A stretch of DNA of 64,000 nucleotides, taken from NCBI RefSeq assembly GCF_005771535.1, contig NZ_VANU01000006.1, positions 1 through 64,000 on the forward strand, given 5' to 3'. A model generated the notes under the pieces. That model did no database searches and had not been told where the DNA came from. It saw only the letters and a list, made by a program, of their open reading frames with translations. The first letter of the stretch is position 1. Each line of letters begins with the position of its first letter. A program made the position numbers and the translations under genes. The stretch comes from Arcobacter arenosus (GTDB lineage Bacteria; Campylobacterota; Campylobacteria; Campylobacterales; Arcobacteraceae). Positions 32,668 to 44,994 of the stretch are shown here, in pieces.

Positions 32668-33612
32668 TTAATTAAAAAATTTCTCTTCAAGTGTATTTGC
32701 AAGCTCTTTAACAGAGTTTATAGATTTTTCAAATAGTTCTTTTTGTTCATTATTTAAATTTAATTCAATAATTTTTTCTATACCATTACTTCCTAGCATA
32801 ACAGGAACTCCACCAACTATATTTTCATAGCCATATTCACCATCTAACATTACTGCACAAGGATATATCTTTCTTTTATTATCTAAAATTGCCTCAACCA
32901 TCAACGAAGTTGCATGGGCAGGAGCATAATATGCAGAACCTGTCTCCAGAAGCTTTACAATTTGAAGCCCACCATTTTTAGTTTTTTCTACAATATCATT
33001 TATATCATTTTTACTTAATATCTCAGGTAAGGCAACACCTGCAACTGTAGAGTAGTTTGGAAGTGGAACCATGTCATCTCCATGTCCACCCATAACTGAA
33101 GATTCTATTTGTCCAGCACCATATCCAACTTTTTCAAGAATAAAGTGAGACATTCTTGCACTATCTAAAATTCCAGCCATTCCAATTACCTGATTTCTTG
33201 AGAAACCAGATGATTTAATTGCTGTATAAACCATTGCATCAAGGGGATTAGAAACAATTATTAATTTACTTTTTGGAGCATAAATTTTAATATCTTCAAT
33301 AACACTTGAAACAATTTTTGCATTTGTTAATAGTAAATCGTCTCTACTCATACCTGGTTTTCTTGGAAGTCCAGCAGTTATAACAATAATATCACACCCT
33401 TTTAAGTCGACACCTGATTTAGCAGGGGTTACAATAGTATGTGATTTTGCAGCATTTGCACTTTGAGAAATATCTAAAGCCATTGCTTGAACAATATTTT
33501 CTCTAATATCTTTTAGAACTATTTTAGAACAAATACCTTTATGAGCAAGAGTGTATGCAAGAGTTGAACCAACATTTCCAACTCCAATAATACCAACTTT
33601 TTTATTATCCAT
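32668..33612 (-). CDS. mdh: Malate dehydrogenase
   Basis: The enzyme interconverts malate and oxaloacetate with NAD in the TCA cycle. The 314-residue protein has the NAD-binding GxGxxG (GVGNVGS, about 10-16), the substrate-loop arginines in AGLPRKPGMSRDDLL (the Arg favours malate over lactate) and the catalytic His region VMGGHGDDMVPL. Length and motifs fit the LDH-like MDH group. It lies downstream of icd, separated by that gene's terminator. Confidence 0.92.
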   Translation of the reverse strand: MDNKKVGIIGVGNVGSTLAYTLAHKGICSKIVLKDIRENIVQAMALDISQSANAAKSHTIVTPAKSGVDLKGCDIIVITAGLPRKPGMSRDDLLLTNAKIVSSVIEDIKIYAPKSKLIIVSNPLDAMVYTAIKSSGFSRNQVIGMAGILDSARMSHFILEKVGYGAGQIESSVMGGHGDDMVPLPNYSTVAGVALPEILSKNDINDIVEKTKNGGLQIVKLLETGSAYYAPAHATSLMVEAILDNKRKIYPCAVMLDGEYGYENIVGGVPVMLGSNGIEKIIELNLNNEQKELFEKSINSVKELANTLEEKFFN

Positions 33613-33719
33613 AATTATCCTTATTAAAATTAAATAGATTTATATTTATCAAATTAATTTAATTATATCAAATTAATATTTAATATAATTAAATTAATTG
33701 TATATTTTATATAAAAAAA

Positions 33720-33739
33720 GGCAAGACCGAAGTCTTGCC
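33720..33739 (-). terminator. Intrinsic terminator of icd
   Basis: GGCAAGAC (33720-33727) pairs with GTCTTGCC (33732-33739) around a CGAA loop. On the minus strand the stem ends in seven Ts (33713-33719), a textbook rho-independent terminator 38 bp after the icd stop. Confidence 0.92.
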
Positions 33740-33776
33740 TTTATTCTAACAAATTTAGATAAATTTTTTGGTTACT

Positions 33777-36026
<2,250 letters not shown>

Positions 36027-36089
36027 CTAATTGAATTTTATCATTTGATTAGTTACAAAAAAATGACTGTTTCAATTATTCACAAATGA

Positions 36090-37211
36090 CTACTTAACAT
36101 TGCTCCATAAATCTTTTATTGTTGAGGGTTTTTGCTTAGAAACATCAGTTTCCATGATTTTTTTAGCTTCTTTATCAATTTTTGTCTCTATCTCTTTTAC
36201 TTTAGTGTAACTTTTTTTAACACCTCTATTTGCATTAATATTATTAACATGTTCATTATATGTTGAAGCAAATTTATGTAATCCAGTTTTATTATCTTTT
36301 ACAAAATATAGATAATTACTTTTTACAGGAAAAAGAGCAGCTTTAATTGCATCTAAGCTAACTGCACAAATTGGATTTGCAGGAAGTCCTTTATTTTTAT
36401 ATGTATTATATGAACTATTATCTTCTTTAATTCTTTGAGCTGTTACTTTTACATGGGAATATTCTCCATAATTTAAAGTTCCATCCATTTGTAAAGCCAT
36501 ACCTTTTTTTAATCTATTATATATTACCGATGAAACTAATGGCATTTCATCAACTGTAGCAGCTTCTTTTTGGATAATTGATGCCATTGTAATATAGTAG
36601 TACCATTTTTTCTTATCATAATAACCAAATACTTTTCGTGAGAATTCTTCATATTGTTTATTGGTATTAGAAAATAGATAAAATAATAGATGATCCTCTT
36701 TCATTCCATATGGTAAAGAGTAGGTCTCCGCTAAGATATTCCCATCTTTTTTATAGGCAAATTTATCATATATAGTTTTTAATTTTTCTTCAGAAAGATT
36801 GAACTTTTCAGCTATTTCCTTTAAAAATATAGAATAGGTTTCCCCTGGAATTAAAGTTATATTTTTTAAAGCAGCTTTTGATTTTGTTAATTTATATAAA
36901 AAATCTGCTTTTTTCATATATTGAGATTTTAAGTCTATCCAACCACTTTGAGGGTAACCAAATTGTCTTATTACTATGTTATCAATCTGATTCATTTCAT
37001 AACCATTTTTGTTCAAATAAGATATAATAGAACTAGTACTACCTTTAGGAATATACAATACTTTAGTTGAGCTTATTGGTATGTTAAGATAAAAAAGTAC
37101 AGCAATTGATGCTATAAGGAACATCTCAATAATGTTAAAGCTTATTAAACTAATTATAATAGTTTTACTTGTTCTTTTTTTAGGTCTTGGCGTTTCGTTA
37201 TTTTCAGGCAT
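36090..37211 (-). CDS. mltG: Endolytic murein transglycosylase MltG
   Basis: MltG cuts nascent glycan strands and limits their length. The 373-residue protein has a cytoplasmic basic tail (PKKRTSK), a membrane helix (about 18-45), a LysM-like region (VLYIPKGSTSS) and a YceG catalytic domain with the probable catalytic Glu in ASIIQKEAATVDEMP, then YNRLKKGMALQMDGTLNYG and GLPANPICAVS. The start at 37211 gives the positive-inside tail but overlaps the divergent gene by 80 bp. A start at 37124 would avoid the overlap but lose the tail. Confidence 0.9.
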   Translation of the reverse strand: MPENNETPRPKKRTSKTIIISLISFNIIEMFLIASIAVLFYLNIPISSTKVLYIPKGSTSSIISYLNKNGYEMNQIDNIVIRQFGYPQSGWIDLKSQYMKKADFLYKLTKSKAALKNITLIPGETYSIFLKEIAEKFNLSEEKLKTIYDKFAYKKDGNILAETYSLPYGMKEDHLLFYLFSNTNKQYEEFSRKVFGYYDKKKWYYYITMASIIQKEAATVDEMPLVSSVIYNRLKKGMALQMDGTLNYGEYSHVKVTAQRIKEDNSSYNTYKNKGLPANPICAVSLDAIKAALFPVKSNYLYFVKDNKTGLHKFASTYNEHVNNINANRGVKKSYTKVKEIETKIDKEAKKIMETDVSKQKPSTIKDLWSNVK

Positions 37212-40080
37212 AAAAATTGATTCATTCTCTTTTAATAATTTTTCAGTGTCGCAATTCTATTTAAAATATGATAAAAAACTCATTTTAGAAATTGATGAAT
37301 TGAAAATCAACAGTAAACTATTAGCTTCAAAAGAAGATAAAACTTCACAAACAGATATTTTAAACATTTTATCAAATGTAAAAAAAGTATTAAGTTTTTT
37401 TAAAAAAATAGATGTAGAAAGAATAAAAATCGCTGATAATGAGTTTACAGTTACTTTAAATAATAAACTTCTTTATTTAGATAATAAAGATATAAATCTT
37501 TCTGCTGATTTAGATTTGAGTGCTTCTCAAATATTTTTAAATTTTTATTCAGTTTATCATAAACAAAGTGGTTTGACATTAATTGGAAAGTCAAAACTAG
37601 ATTTATCAAAAAATATATTTAATTTTTTTGGTACATATTATTATGAAGATATTTCTGGAGAGATAAACGCCCAAGTAGCTAATAATATATTTGATTTTTA
37701 TGTAAATTCAAAAAACTCATTTAAGTCAATGAAATTTTTAAAACAGTTATTTAGACTTGATAGTGTTGCAGAAGCTTGGATGTATGATAATGTTGAAGGA
37801 GATATTAATCTTGAGTATCTATATGGAAAGATTGATATTGAAAAAAAGCAAGCTATTATGGATTCTATAAAAGGTAGAGCCTATATAAAAGATGCAAAAA
37901 TTAGATTTAATGAAAAAGCAAAAACTGTTGATACTAAATTTTTAACAATTAATTATAAAAATGATACTTTATATTTTGATTTAGAAAATCCAACATATAA
38001 TGAAAGTAAACTTTATGGTAGTAAGGTTTATATAACAGATTTAACAAGTTTACAAAAGGGTGTCGTTCATGTTGATTTAAAATCAGAATCGATGCTAAAT
38101 GATGATATTTTAGGTATTTTAAAAGCTTATGAAATAAATCTTCCATTAAAACAGTCAAGTGGAGAATTAAAATCAAGGGTTTATTTAAAAGTTCCATATC
38201 TTGCTTCAAGAAAAATGGAGGTATTGGGTGAGTTTAAATTAAAAGATGCATTATTAAGACTTAATAATTTTGAATTTAAAGCCTTTGAAGCTGATGTTGA
38301 ATTAAAAGATAATATTGTAGATATTAAAAATTCACGTATTAAACATAAAGAGATGTTAGAAAGCAACTTATCTTTAGTTATTGATACAAATACTTCAACT
38401 GCTACAGGTGAAGCAAAAATAAATAGTTTTAAAATTCAAAGTGATAAAGAATCTATTATCGATGCAAAAGATATAAGCACTAAGCTTGATGTAGATTTTA
38501 AAGAATCAGCAAAAATTGATATAAAAGATTTAGAAACAAAAATTGATATAAAAGAAAAATCAGTAGATATCGATATTAAAGATTTAAAAAAGATTTATCC
38601 TTACTCTAAATTACTTGATAATACAGGGATAAAAGAGGGTGACTTAGAAGTAAAAGTTTTCGATGAAAACAACATCGAGTTTACAATAAATGCAAAAAAC
38701 TTAGATTATCCATTTAGTAAAGATGGTGAAAAAATAGATAAATTAAGTGCTAATGGTACTATTAATAATGATTTAATTCTTATTAAAACAAACAATAATG
38801 ATATACAAATAGTTTTAGAAAAAGAAAAAAATCCACTAATAAAATTAAATAATGTAGATTTAGATTTATCAAATAACACTAAAAAAGATTCAAAAGATAA
38901 AGCTTTACCAAATATAGATTTACAACTTAAAAACTCTTTTTTAATTTTAGATGATAAACATAAATATAAAACCTCATGGGCAAATATTTATATTAAAAAT
39001 AAAAATGTAAAATTTGAAGGTGAAGCTCTTTATTTAGATTTACCAATATCAAAAAATGGTAAAAAAGTTAGAAGTTTAGAGTTAAATGGTGATTATAAAA
39101 ATAGAATTGTTGATTTGATTACAAAAGATAAAAAATTAAAATTAAAATATGAAATTGACAAAGAAAAAATCACTATGGATTTAGAAGATTTTGATGTTAT
39201 TTACAATACTAATCAAGAATCAGATGATTCTTCTAAAACTTCATATTATATAAATGGAAAAAATTCAAATATTATAATAAATGAAAAATATATAGCAAAA
39301 GCGGATAATTATAATTTTATATTTGAAAATTATAAGACTGATATTGACTTAAAATATAAAGATACAACATTTGTTTACCATAAGGATTTTGAAGGTGTTT
39401 TAAGTGTTGATGCAAAAAATATGAATGATGAGTTTTTAAATTCAATTTTAGGAAAAAACTTAGTACAAGGTGGAACTGTAAATATTAGTGCATCTGGTAA
39501 AGATGGGAAAATATATGGAACGGCATTTTTAGAAAAGAATAAAATCCTTGATTTAGCAATCTTAAATAATCTATTAATATTAATTAATACTTCACCTGGA
39601 ATCATAAATCCATTTTTAGTAATACCTTCGGTTGTTGGGATGGCTACAAATGAAGGGTTTAATTTAAATGGTTATAGAGTTATTGAAGGAAGAGTAGATT
39701 TCTCTTATGATTTTAACTCTAAGTTTTTAAATATGCAAAAGATTACTACAAAAGGTAATGGTATCGATTTCGATGGAAATGCAACAATAGATTTTGATAG
39801 TTCAAAAATTGATTCAAAACTTCATTTAGTATTTTTAAAAGATTATTCTAAAATTGTTGGTGCTATACCTGTTATTAATTATGTACTTTTAGGGGATGAA
39901 AAAAGAGTAGATACTGAAGTTGAAATATTTGGAACCCTAGATGACCCAAAATATAAAACCAATTTAGTGAAAGATGGAGTTTCTGCACCAGTTAATTTTT
40001 TAAAAAGGGTTATTACTTCTCCTGTTAAATTGATTGAAACAATTGGTGAAGGACTTAGTGGAGATAAAAAGAAAGAGTAG
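37132..40080 (+). CDS. AsmA/YhdP-like envelope protein
   Basis: The 982-residue protein has one N-terminal membrane helix (LIKLIIIVLLVLFLGLGVSL) followed by a very long periplasmic beta-strand-rich region. The C-terminal stretch (GGTVNISASGKDGKIYGTAF, INPFLVIPSVVGMATNEGF, VINYVLLGDEKRVDTEVEIF) matches the AsmA_2-type end. Proteins of this family are thought to form hydrophobic grooves bridging inner and outer membranes for phospholipid transport. Its 5' end overlaps mltG on the opposite strand. Confidence 0.8.
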   Translation: MLKLIKLIIIVLLVLFLGLGVSLFSGIKIDSFSFNNFSVSQFYLKYDKKLILEIDELKINSKLLASKEDKTSQTDILNILSNVKKVLSFFKKIDVERIKIADNEFTVTLNNKLLYLDNKDINLSADLDLSASQIFLNFYSVYHKQSGLTLIGKSKLDLSKNIFNFFGTYYYEDISGEINAQVANNIFDFYVNSKNSFKSMKFLKQLFRLDSVAEAWMYDNVEGDINLEYLYGKIDIEKKQAIMDSIKGRAYIKDAKIRFNEKAKTVDTKFLTINYKNDTLYFDLENPTYNESKLYGSKVYITDLTSLQKGVVHVDLKSESMLNDDILGILKAYEINLPLKQSSGELKSRVYLKVPYLASRKMEVLGEFKLKDALLRLNNFEFKAFEADVELKDNIVDIKNSRIKHKEMLESNLSLVIDTNTSTATGEAKINSFKIQSDKESIIDAKDISTKLDVDFKESAKIDIKDLETKIDIKEKSVDIDIKDLKKIYPYSKLLDNTGIKEGDLEVKVFDENNIEFTINAKNLDYPFSKDGEKIDKLSANGTINNDLILIKTNNNDIQIVLEKEKNPLIKLNNVDLDLSNNTKKDSKDKALPNIDLQLKNSFLILDDKHKYKTSWANIYIKNKNVKFEGEALYLDLPISKNGKKVRSLELNGDYKNRIVDLITKDKKLKLKYEIDKEKITMDLEDFDVIYNTNQESDDSSKTSYYINGKNSNIIINEKYIAKADNYNFIFENYKTDIDLKYKDTTFVYHKDFEGVLSVDAKNMNDEFLNSILGKNLVQGGTVNISASGKDGKIYGTAFLEKNKILDLAILNNLLILINTSPGIINPFLVIPSVVGMATNEGFNLNGYRVIEGRVDFSYDFNSKFLNMQKITTKGNGIDFDGNATIDFDSSKIDSKLHLVFLKDYSKIVGAIPVINYVLLGDEKRVDTEVEIFGTLDDPKYKTNLVKDGVSAPVNFLKRVITSPVKLIETIGEGLSGDKKKE

Positions 40081-40085
40081 TTAAT

Positions 40086-41291
40086 CTACTCGTTTCTTAA
40101 TACATCAATTACATCAATATTTGTAGCTTTTTTTGCTGGATAATATGAAGATAAAAGAACAATTATTGAAGCGCCAATAATAATTGAGATAAAATCCATA
40201 CTTGAAAGATCTAGTGGTAGTTTTGAGGTTCCATAAACATCTGCTGGTAGGGAGATTATTTCAAAGGTATCAAGTATCCACATTCCACTAAATCCTAGTA
40301 AAACTCCAACAACAATCCCTGAAAATCCAATTATTGTACCAAGTTTTAAAAATATTTGTTTAATCTCTTTATATGAAGCACCCATAGATAAAAGTAGGGC
40401 AATCTCTTTTCTTCTACTCATAACTGTCATAAGAAGTGAAGATATAATATTTAGTGATGCCACAAGAATAATTAACATTAAGACAATAAATAAAGCCTTT
40501 TTCTCCATCTGCATTGCTGCAAAAAAGTTACCATTTTGTTGCCACCAACCAATAACTCCCGCTCCATAGTCTCTTAAAAACTCTTTTAGAGGAACAATAT
40601 CTTTCATTGCATTATCACTATAAACATGAATACCATCAAAATTACCTTTACCTTTTTTTGTTAAGGTTTGTAAGGCTTCAATAGTAGTATACATATAAGC
40701 TTTATCATAGGCGTGAAGACCAGATTTAAATGAGTTCTCATATGTAAATCTTTTTAATTTTGGCATCATAGAAAGACCAGTTGGATTCAGCGAAGTAAAA
40801 TATAAAGTTACTTTTTCACCAGGAGATAAAAATAGGTTTTCTCTTATTCCGTCACCAACAATTATGTCATATTTTGATAGATTTAAGCCTTTTACTGCTT
40901 TTTCATAAATAGAGTTAATTTGTGATTCTTTTTTTGAATCAACGCCAAAAATCATACCTCCATTCATATTATCACCATTTTGAATAATAACTTGAGAACT
41001 TAAATATGGAGAAAACTTTAGCTTTGGATACTCTTTTTCTAAATCTTTTAATAACTCTTCATTAACACTATTAGAAAATTTAGGATAGATAGATAAAGGA
41101 TAATTCATTGTAAAAAGTTTACTTTCAAACTCTTTTGCAGTACCATTCATAATAGCCATAGAAATCATTAAGACCATTACACCAATGGCAACTCCAATAA
41201 ATGCCAAAATGGCACTTATTGAAATAAATGGATTTTTTTTGTCAAACTTTAAATATTTTTTGACAATAAAGTTTACTAATTTTTTATTCAA
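40086..41291 (-). CDS. lolC: LolC/LolE-type lipoprotein-release ABC permease
   Basis: The 401-residue protein has an N-terminal membrane helix (about 22-50), a large periplasmic domain (about 50-265), and three C-terminal helices around KEIALLLSMGASYKEIKQIF, typical of FtsX/LolCE permeases. With a LolD ATPase it would hand lipoproteins to LolA. Campylobacterota usually have a single LolC/E-type gene; lolD is not in this window. The start is 1 bp from the secA stop, and lolA lies just beyond secA, so lipoprotein and secretion functions cluster here. Confidence 0.87.
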   Translation of the reverse strand: MNKKLVNFIVKKYLKFDKKNPFISISAILAFIGVAIGVMVLMISMAIMNGTAKEFESKLFTMNYPLSIYPKFSNSVNEELLKDLEKEYPKLKFSPYLSSQVIIQNGDNMNGGMIFGVDSKKESQINSIYEKAVKGLNLSKYDIIVGDGIRENLFLSPGEKVTLYFTSLNPTGLSMMPKLKRFTYENSFKSGLHAYDKAYMYTTIEALQTLTKKGKGNFDGIHVYSDNAMKDIVPLKEFLRDYGAGVIGWWQQNGNFFAAMQMEKKALFIVLMLIILVASLNIISSLLMTVMSRRKEIALLLSMGASYKEIKQIFLKLGTIIGFSGIVVGVLLGFSGMWILDTFEIISLPADVYGTSKLPLDLSSMDFISIIIGASIIVLLSSYYPAKKATNIDVIDVLRNE

Positions 41292-41292
41292 A

Positions 41293-43911
41293 TTAGTTTC
41301 CTGCTACTAAACCTCTTTTAGGTCCACTTTTACCGCAACATTGTTTATATTTTTTACCAGAACCACAAGGACAAGGTTCATTTCTAGCAATTTTCTTTTC
41401 ACTTGAAATTACTGCTTCTTGATCAATATTTGTTACAATATCCTCAATAGATTCTTCCATTTGCTCTTTCATTTTTTCTAATGCTTCTTGCTCTTTTTGT
41501 GCATCTTCATTACTTTGTAATTGAACCGTAAATAATACTTTAATTACTTCATGTTTGATACTTCCAATTAACTCAACAAACATATTGTATGATTCTTTTT
41601 TATATTCAACAAGTGGATCTTTTTGGTTATATCCTCTAAGACCAATACCTGTTTTTAATGTATCCATTGAATATAAATGCTCTCTCCATGCTTTATCAAG
41701 GATTTGTAAGTATAAAATTCTTTCAATCTCATGTCTTTGTTCAGGTGCAGCAATACTCATTTTTTGATTATAAACTTCTGTGATAATATTTACAAGTTTT
41801 TGCTCTAATTCTAAATAATCTTTTGACTCAACATGCTCTAGTTCAACTACTAGGTTTAATTCCTCTTTTAGTTTAGTGATTACAAAGTCATAATTAAAGT
41901 CTTCTGATGGCATACCCTCTATAATCTCAGCATTTGCTAATAAATTTTGAACATATTCCAGTCTATTTTCATCAAGCTTAGAAGTGATATCGTAATCTGG
42001 GTTTAAAAGATCGTTTCTAAATGCATATATAACTTTTCTTTGTTTATTTGCAACATCATCATACTCTAAGATATGTTTTCTTGCTTCAAAGTGCATTGTT
42101 TCAACTTTTTTCTGAGCATTTTCTACAGCTCTTGTTACCATCTTAGATTCAATATGTTCACCCTCTTCAATACCAATTCTTTCCATGATACCTTTGATTT
42201 TATCACTTCCAAAAATTCTTAATAGGTTATCTTCTAATGATAGATAAAATTGAGATTCACCAACGTCACCTTGTCGTCCTGCTCTACCTCTTAACTGGTT
42301 ATCAATTCTTCTTGATTCATGTCTTTCAGTTCCTATAATTGCTAAACCTCCAAGGTCTAGACACTCTTTTGGTAACTTAATATCAACACCTCTACCGGCC
42401 ATATTTGTAGCAATTGTAACAGCACCTTTTTGACCTGCATCTTCAATGATTTTTCCCTCTTTTTCATGTTGCTTAGCATTTAATACTGTATGGGGAATCT
42501 TTTGTTTTGTTAAAAGATTATGTAGATGTTCTGATTTTTCAATTGATGCTGTACCAACAAGAACAGGTTGTCCTTTTTCATGGTATTCTTTAATCTTTTT
42601 ACTTACAGCTTCAAATTTTTCTCTTTCACTTTTGTAGATTAAATCATTTTTATCAATTCTTTGAACAGGAACATTTGTTGGTATTGATACAACATCAAGA
42701 TTATAAATTTCAGCAAACTCTGTTGCTTCTGTTTGTGCTGTACCTGTCATACCAGCTAGTTTGTCATACATCCTAAAGTAATTTTGGAAAGTGATATCAG
42801 CTAATGTTTGTGATTCATCTTGAATTACAACACCTTCTTTTGCTTCAAGTGCTTGGTGTAATCCCTCAGAGAATCTTCTTCCTTCACTAAGTCTTCCTGT
42901 AAATTCATCAACAATGATAACTTCATTATCTTTTACAACATAATCAACATCTTTTACAAATACATAGTTTGCTTTAAGTGCTTGGTCTAAGTGGTGAGAT
43001 AAAATAGCATTTTCAAGAGAATATAAATTGTCAACTCCATAAAGTTGTTCAGCTTTTTCAATACCTTTTTCTGTGATTAAAATAGCTTTGTTTTTTTCAT
43101 CAACTGTAAAATCTCCAGTAGAATATGGTTTTTCATCAGCTGATTTAGGTTCAATTAATTCACCTTTTTCAAGTTTAAGTGCAATCTCGTTTGATTTTGC
43201 ATAATCTGCACTTTTGTGGTTTGTTGGTCCACTAATAATTAATGGAGTTCTTGCTTCATCGATTAAAATTGAGTCAACTTCATCTACGATTACAAAGCTA
43301 TGTTCTCTTTGAACTTTTTCTTCTAAGTCATAGTTCATATTATCTCTTAGGTAATCAAATCCAAACTCATTGTTTGTACCATAAGTAATATCTGCACTAT
43401 ATTGCTCTTTTCTTTGACCATCATCTCTAATGCTTCCAACAATAGCACCAACAGAATACCCTAAAAAGTTATAAAGAGGTTCTAATTCTACAGCATCCCT
43501 TGAAGCTAAGTAATCATTTACTGTAACAACATGCACACCTTTTCCAGTCATGGCATTTAATGTAACAGGAAGAGTAGCAACTAAAGTTTTACCTTCACCT
43601 GTTTTCATCTCTGCAATTCTACCCTCATGTAAAACCATACCACCAATTAACTGCACGTCATAGTGTCTCATTCCTAAAACTCTTTTAGAAGCTTCTCTTG
43701 TAATAGCAAATGAATCGTTTAATACATCATCTAAACTTTTTTGTTCACTTTTAATTAACTCTTTTAATTCGTTAAATGCATTTTGAAGCTCTTCATCACT
43801 CATCGATTCATATTTGCTTTCAAGTGCTGTAATTGCATTTGCTCTTTTTTTGTATTTTTTTACTTCTCTATCATTTGATGTTCCAAATATACTCGAAAAA
43901 ATATTAATCAT
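41293..43911 (-). CDS. secA: Preprotein translocase ATPase SecA
   Basis: SecA drives proteins through SecYEG. The 872-residue protein has Walker A ([11 protein letters not shown]), the DEVD motif ([17 protein letters not shown]), the preprotein-binding region, motif VI ([14 protein letters not shown]), the helical scaffold ([21 protein letters not shown]) and the C-terminal zinc-binding tail ([14 protein letters not shown]) that contacts SecB and lipids. Length and order are standard. The gene is divergent from lolA with a 96-bp gap. Confidence 0.98.
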   Translation of the reverse strand: MINIFSSIFGTSNDREVKKYKKRANAITALESKYESMSDEELQNAFNELKELIKSEQKSLDDVLNDSFAITREASKRVLGMRHYDVQLIGGMVLHEGRIAEMKTGEGKTLVATLPVTLNAMTGKGVHVVTVNDYLASRDAVELEPLYNFLGYSVGAIVGSIRDDGQRKEQYSADITYGTNNEFGFDYLRDNMNYDLEEKVQREHSFVIVDEVDSILIDEARTPLIISGPTNHKSADYAKSNEIALKLEKGELIEPKSADEKPYSTGDFTVDEKNKAILITEKGIEKAEQLYGVDNLYSLENAILSHHLDQALKANYVFVKDVDYVVKDNEVIIVDEFTGRLSEGRRFSEGLHQALEAKEGVVIQDESQTLADITFQNYFRMYDKLAGMTGTAQTEATEFAEIYNLDVVSIPTNVPVQRIDKNDLIYKSEREKFEAVSKKIKEYHEKGQPVLVGTASIEKSEHLHNLLTKQKIPHTVLNAKQHEKEGKIIEDAGQKGAVTIATNMAGRGVDIKLPKECLDLGGLAIIGTERHESRRIDNQLRGRAGRQGDVGESQFYLSLEDNLLRIFGSDKIKGIMERIGIEEGEHIESKMVTRAVENAQKKVETMHFEARKHILEYDDVANKQRKVIYAFRNDLLNPDYDITSKLDENRLEYVQNLLANAEIIEGMPSEDFNYDFVITKLKEELNLVVELEHVESKDYLELEQKLVNIITEVYNQKMSIAAPEQRHEIERILYLQILDKAWREHLYSMDTLKTGIGLRGYNQKDPLVEYKKESYNMFVELIGSIKHEVIKVLFTVQLQSNEDAQKEQEALEKMKEQMEESIEDIVTNIDQEAVISSEKKIARNEPCPCGSGKKYKQCCGKSGPKRGLVAGN

Positions 43912-44007
43912 AAAAAATGTTCCTTTTTACCAAACTCTTCACAATCTATCTACTTTAATTTGGTATTAGTTATAATCGCAAGATTATATAGAAAATAAGG
44001 TTAAAGA

Positions 44008-44535
44008 ATGGTTTATAGAGTCTTTTTAGTTACCGTGATGTTATTATCTTTTTCATTTGCTGCATTTGATAAAGGAAATATTAAAAGTTTTGAGGCAGAT
44101 TTTTTACAAATAGTTACAAATGAATCTGGTAAAAAAATTGAATATAAAGGTCAAGTTTTTATTAAAAACAATGGAAAAGTTTTATGGAAATATTTTGAGC
44201 CAGTTAAAAAAAATGTATATTTGATAAATGATTTGGTAATCGTTGATGAACCAGAATTAGAACAAGCAATTTATACAAAACTAGAAAAAAATATTGATAT
44301 TATTAAACTTTTAAAAGATGCAAAACAGATTGAAACAAATCTTTATGAATCCTTTTTGTATGATGTAAAATATCTTATCAAAATACAAGAAGATAATATC
44401 TCTTCATTGTCTTATAAAGATGAATTGGCAAACTCTATTGAAATTAAGTTTTTAAATATTAAACAAAATATTGACATAGATGAGAAGACTTTTCAGTTTT
44501 TAGCCCCTGATTATTACGATATTATAGAAAAATAA
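44008..44535 (+). CDS. lolA: Outer-membrane lipoprotein carrier LolA
   Basis: LolA carries lipoproteins across the periplasm. The 175-residue protein has a signal peptide (1-18, cleaved after SFAA) and a short half-barrel with SFEADFLQIVTNESGKKIEYKGQVF, KVLWKYFEPVKKNVYLIND and a C-terminal DEKTFQFLAPDYYDI, as in LolA. It is divergent from secA, next to the lolC-like gene, and followed closely by rnpB. Confidence 0.85.
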   Translation: MVYRVFLVTVMLLSFSFAAFDKGNIKSFEADFLQIVTNESGKKIEYKGQVFIKNNGKVLWKYFEPVKKNVYLINDLVIVDEPELEQAIYTKLEKNIDIIKLLKDAKQIETNLYESFLYDVKYLIKIQEDNISSLSYKDELANSIEIKFLNIKQNIDIDEKTFQFLAPDYYDIIEK

Positions 44536-44563
44536 AGAGTTTTTTAGATAGGATTTCATCCTT

Positions 44564-44903
44564 AATTTAGGTACATTGGGTAATAGCTTGAAAAATAATA
44601 GAAATTTTTCAAGAGGAAAGTCTGGGCTGCAGTGAAGCATGGTTCCATCTAACGGATGGCTAGGGTAACCTAAGGGACAGTGCAACAGAAAGTATACCGC
44701 CCATTTGGGTAAGGGTGAAACGGTGGGGTAAGAGCCCACCAGTCTTTAAAGCAATTTAAAGAGCTATGTAAACCCAACCAGCAGCAAGAGAAGCGTGGTA
44801 ATAAGCTTCACATATATTGTTTCTCGCATGATTGTTAAAGTGATTTAACAACTAGATAAATTATTATCAACTACATAACTCAGCTTATAGATGTACCTAA
44901 ATT
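44564..44903 (+). ncRNA. rnpB: RNase P RNA (M1 RNA)
   Basis: This is the catalytic RNA that matures tRNA 5' ends. The ends pair over 13 bases (P1: 44564-44576 with 44891-44903, arm AATTTAGGTACAT). Conserved core segments are present in order: GAGGAAAGTCTGGGC near 44612, ACAGAAAGTATACCGCC near 44686, GGTAAGGGTGAAACGGTG and GGTAAGAGCCCACCAGT. It ends with the region before P1. The size (about 340 nt) is normal for type A. It lies 28 bp after lolA; TAGGAT at 44549-44554 could be a -10. Confidence 0.96.
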
Positions 44904-44994
44904 CTGTAAGTACCTATTATTGGGCTTTTGTGAGAGTAGAATTGTCTTCTGTTCCCAACATCAATACTTGTTTTGTTTTAAAACCTAATTATAT

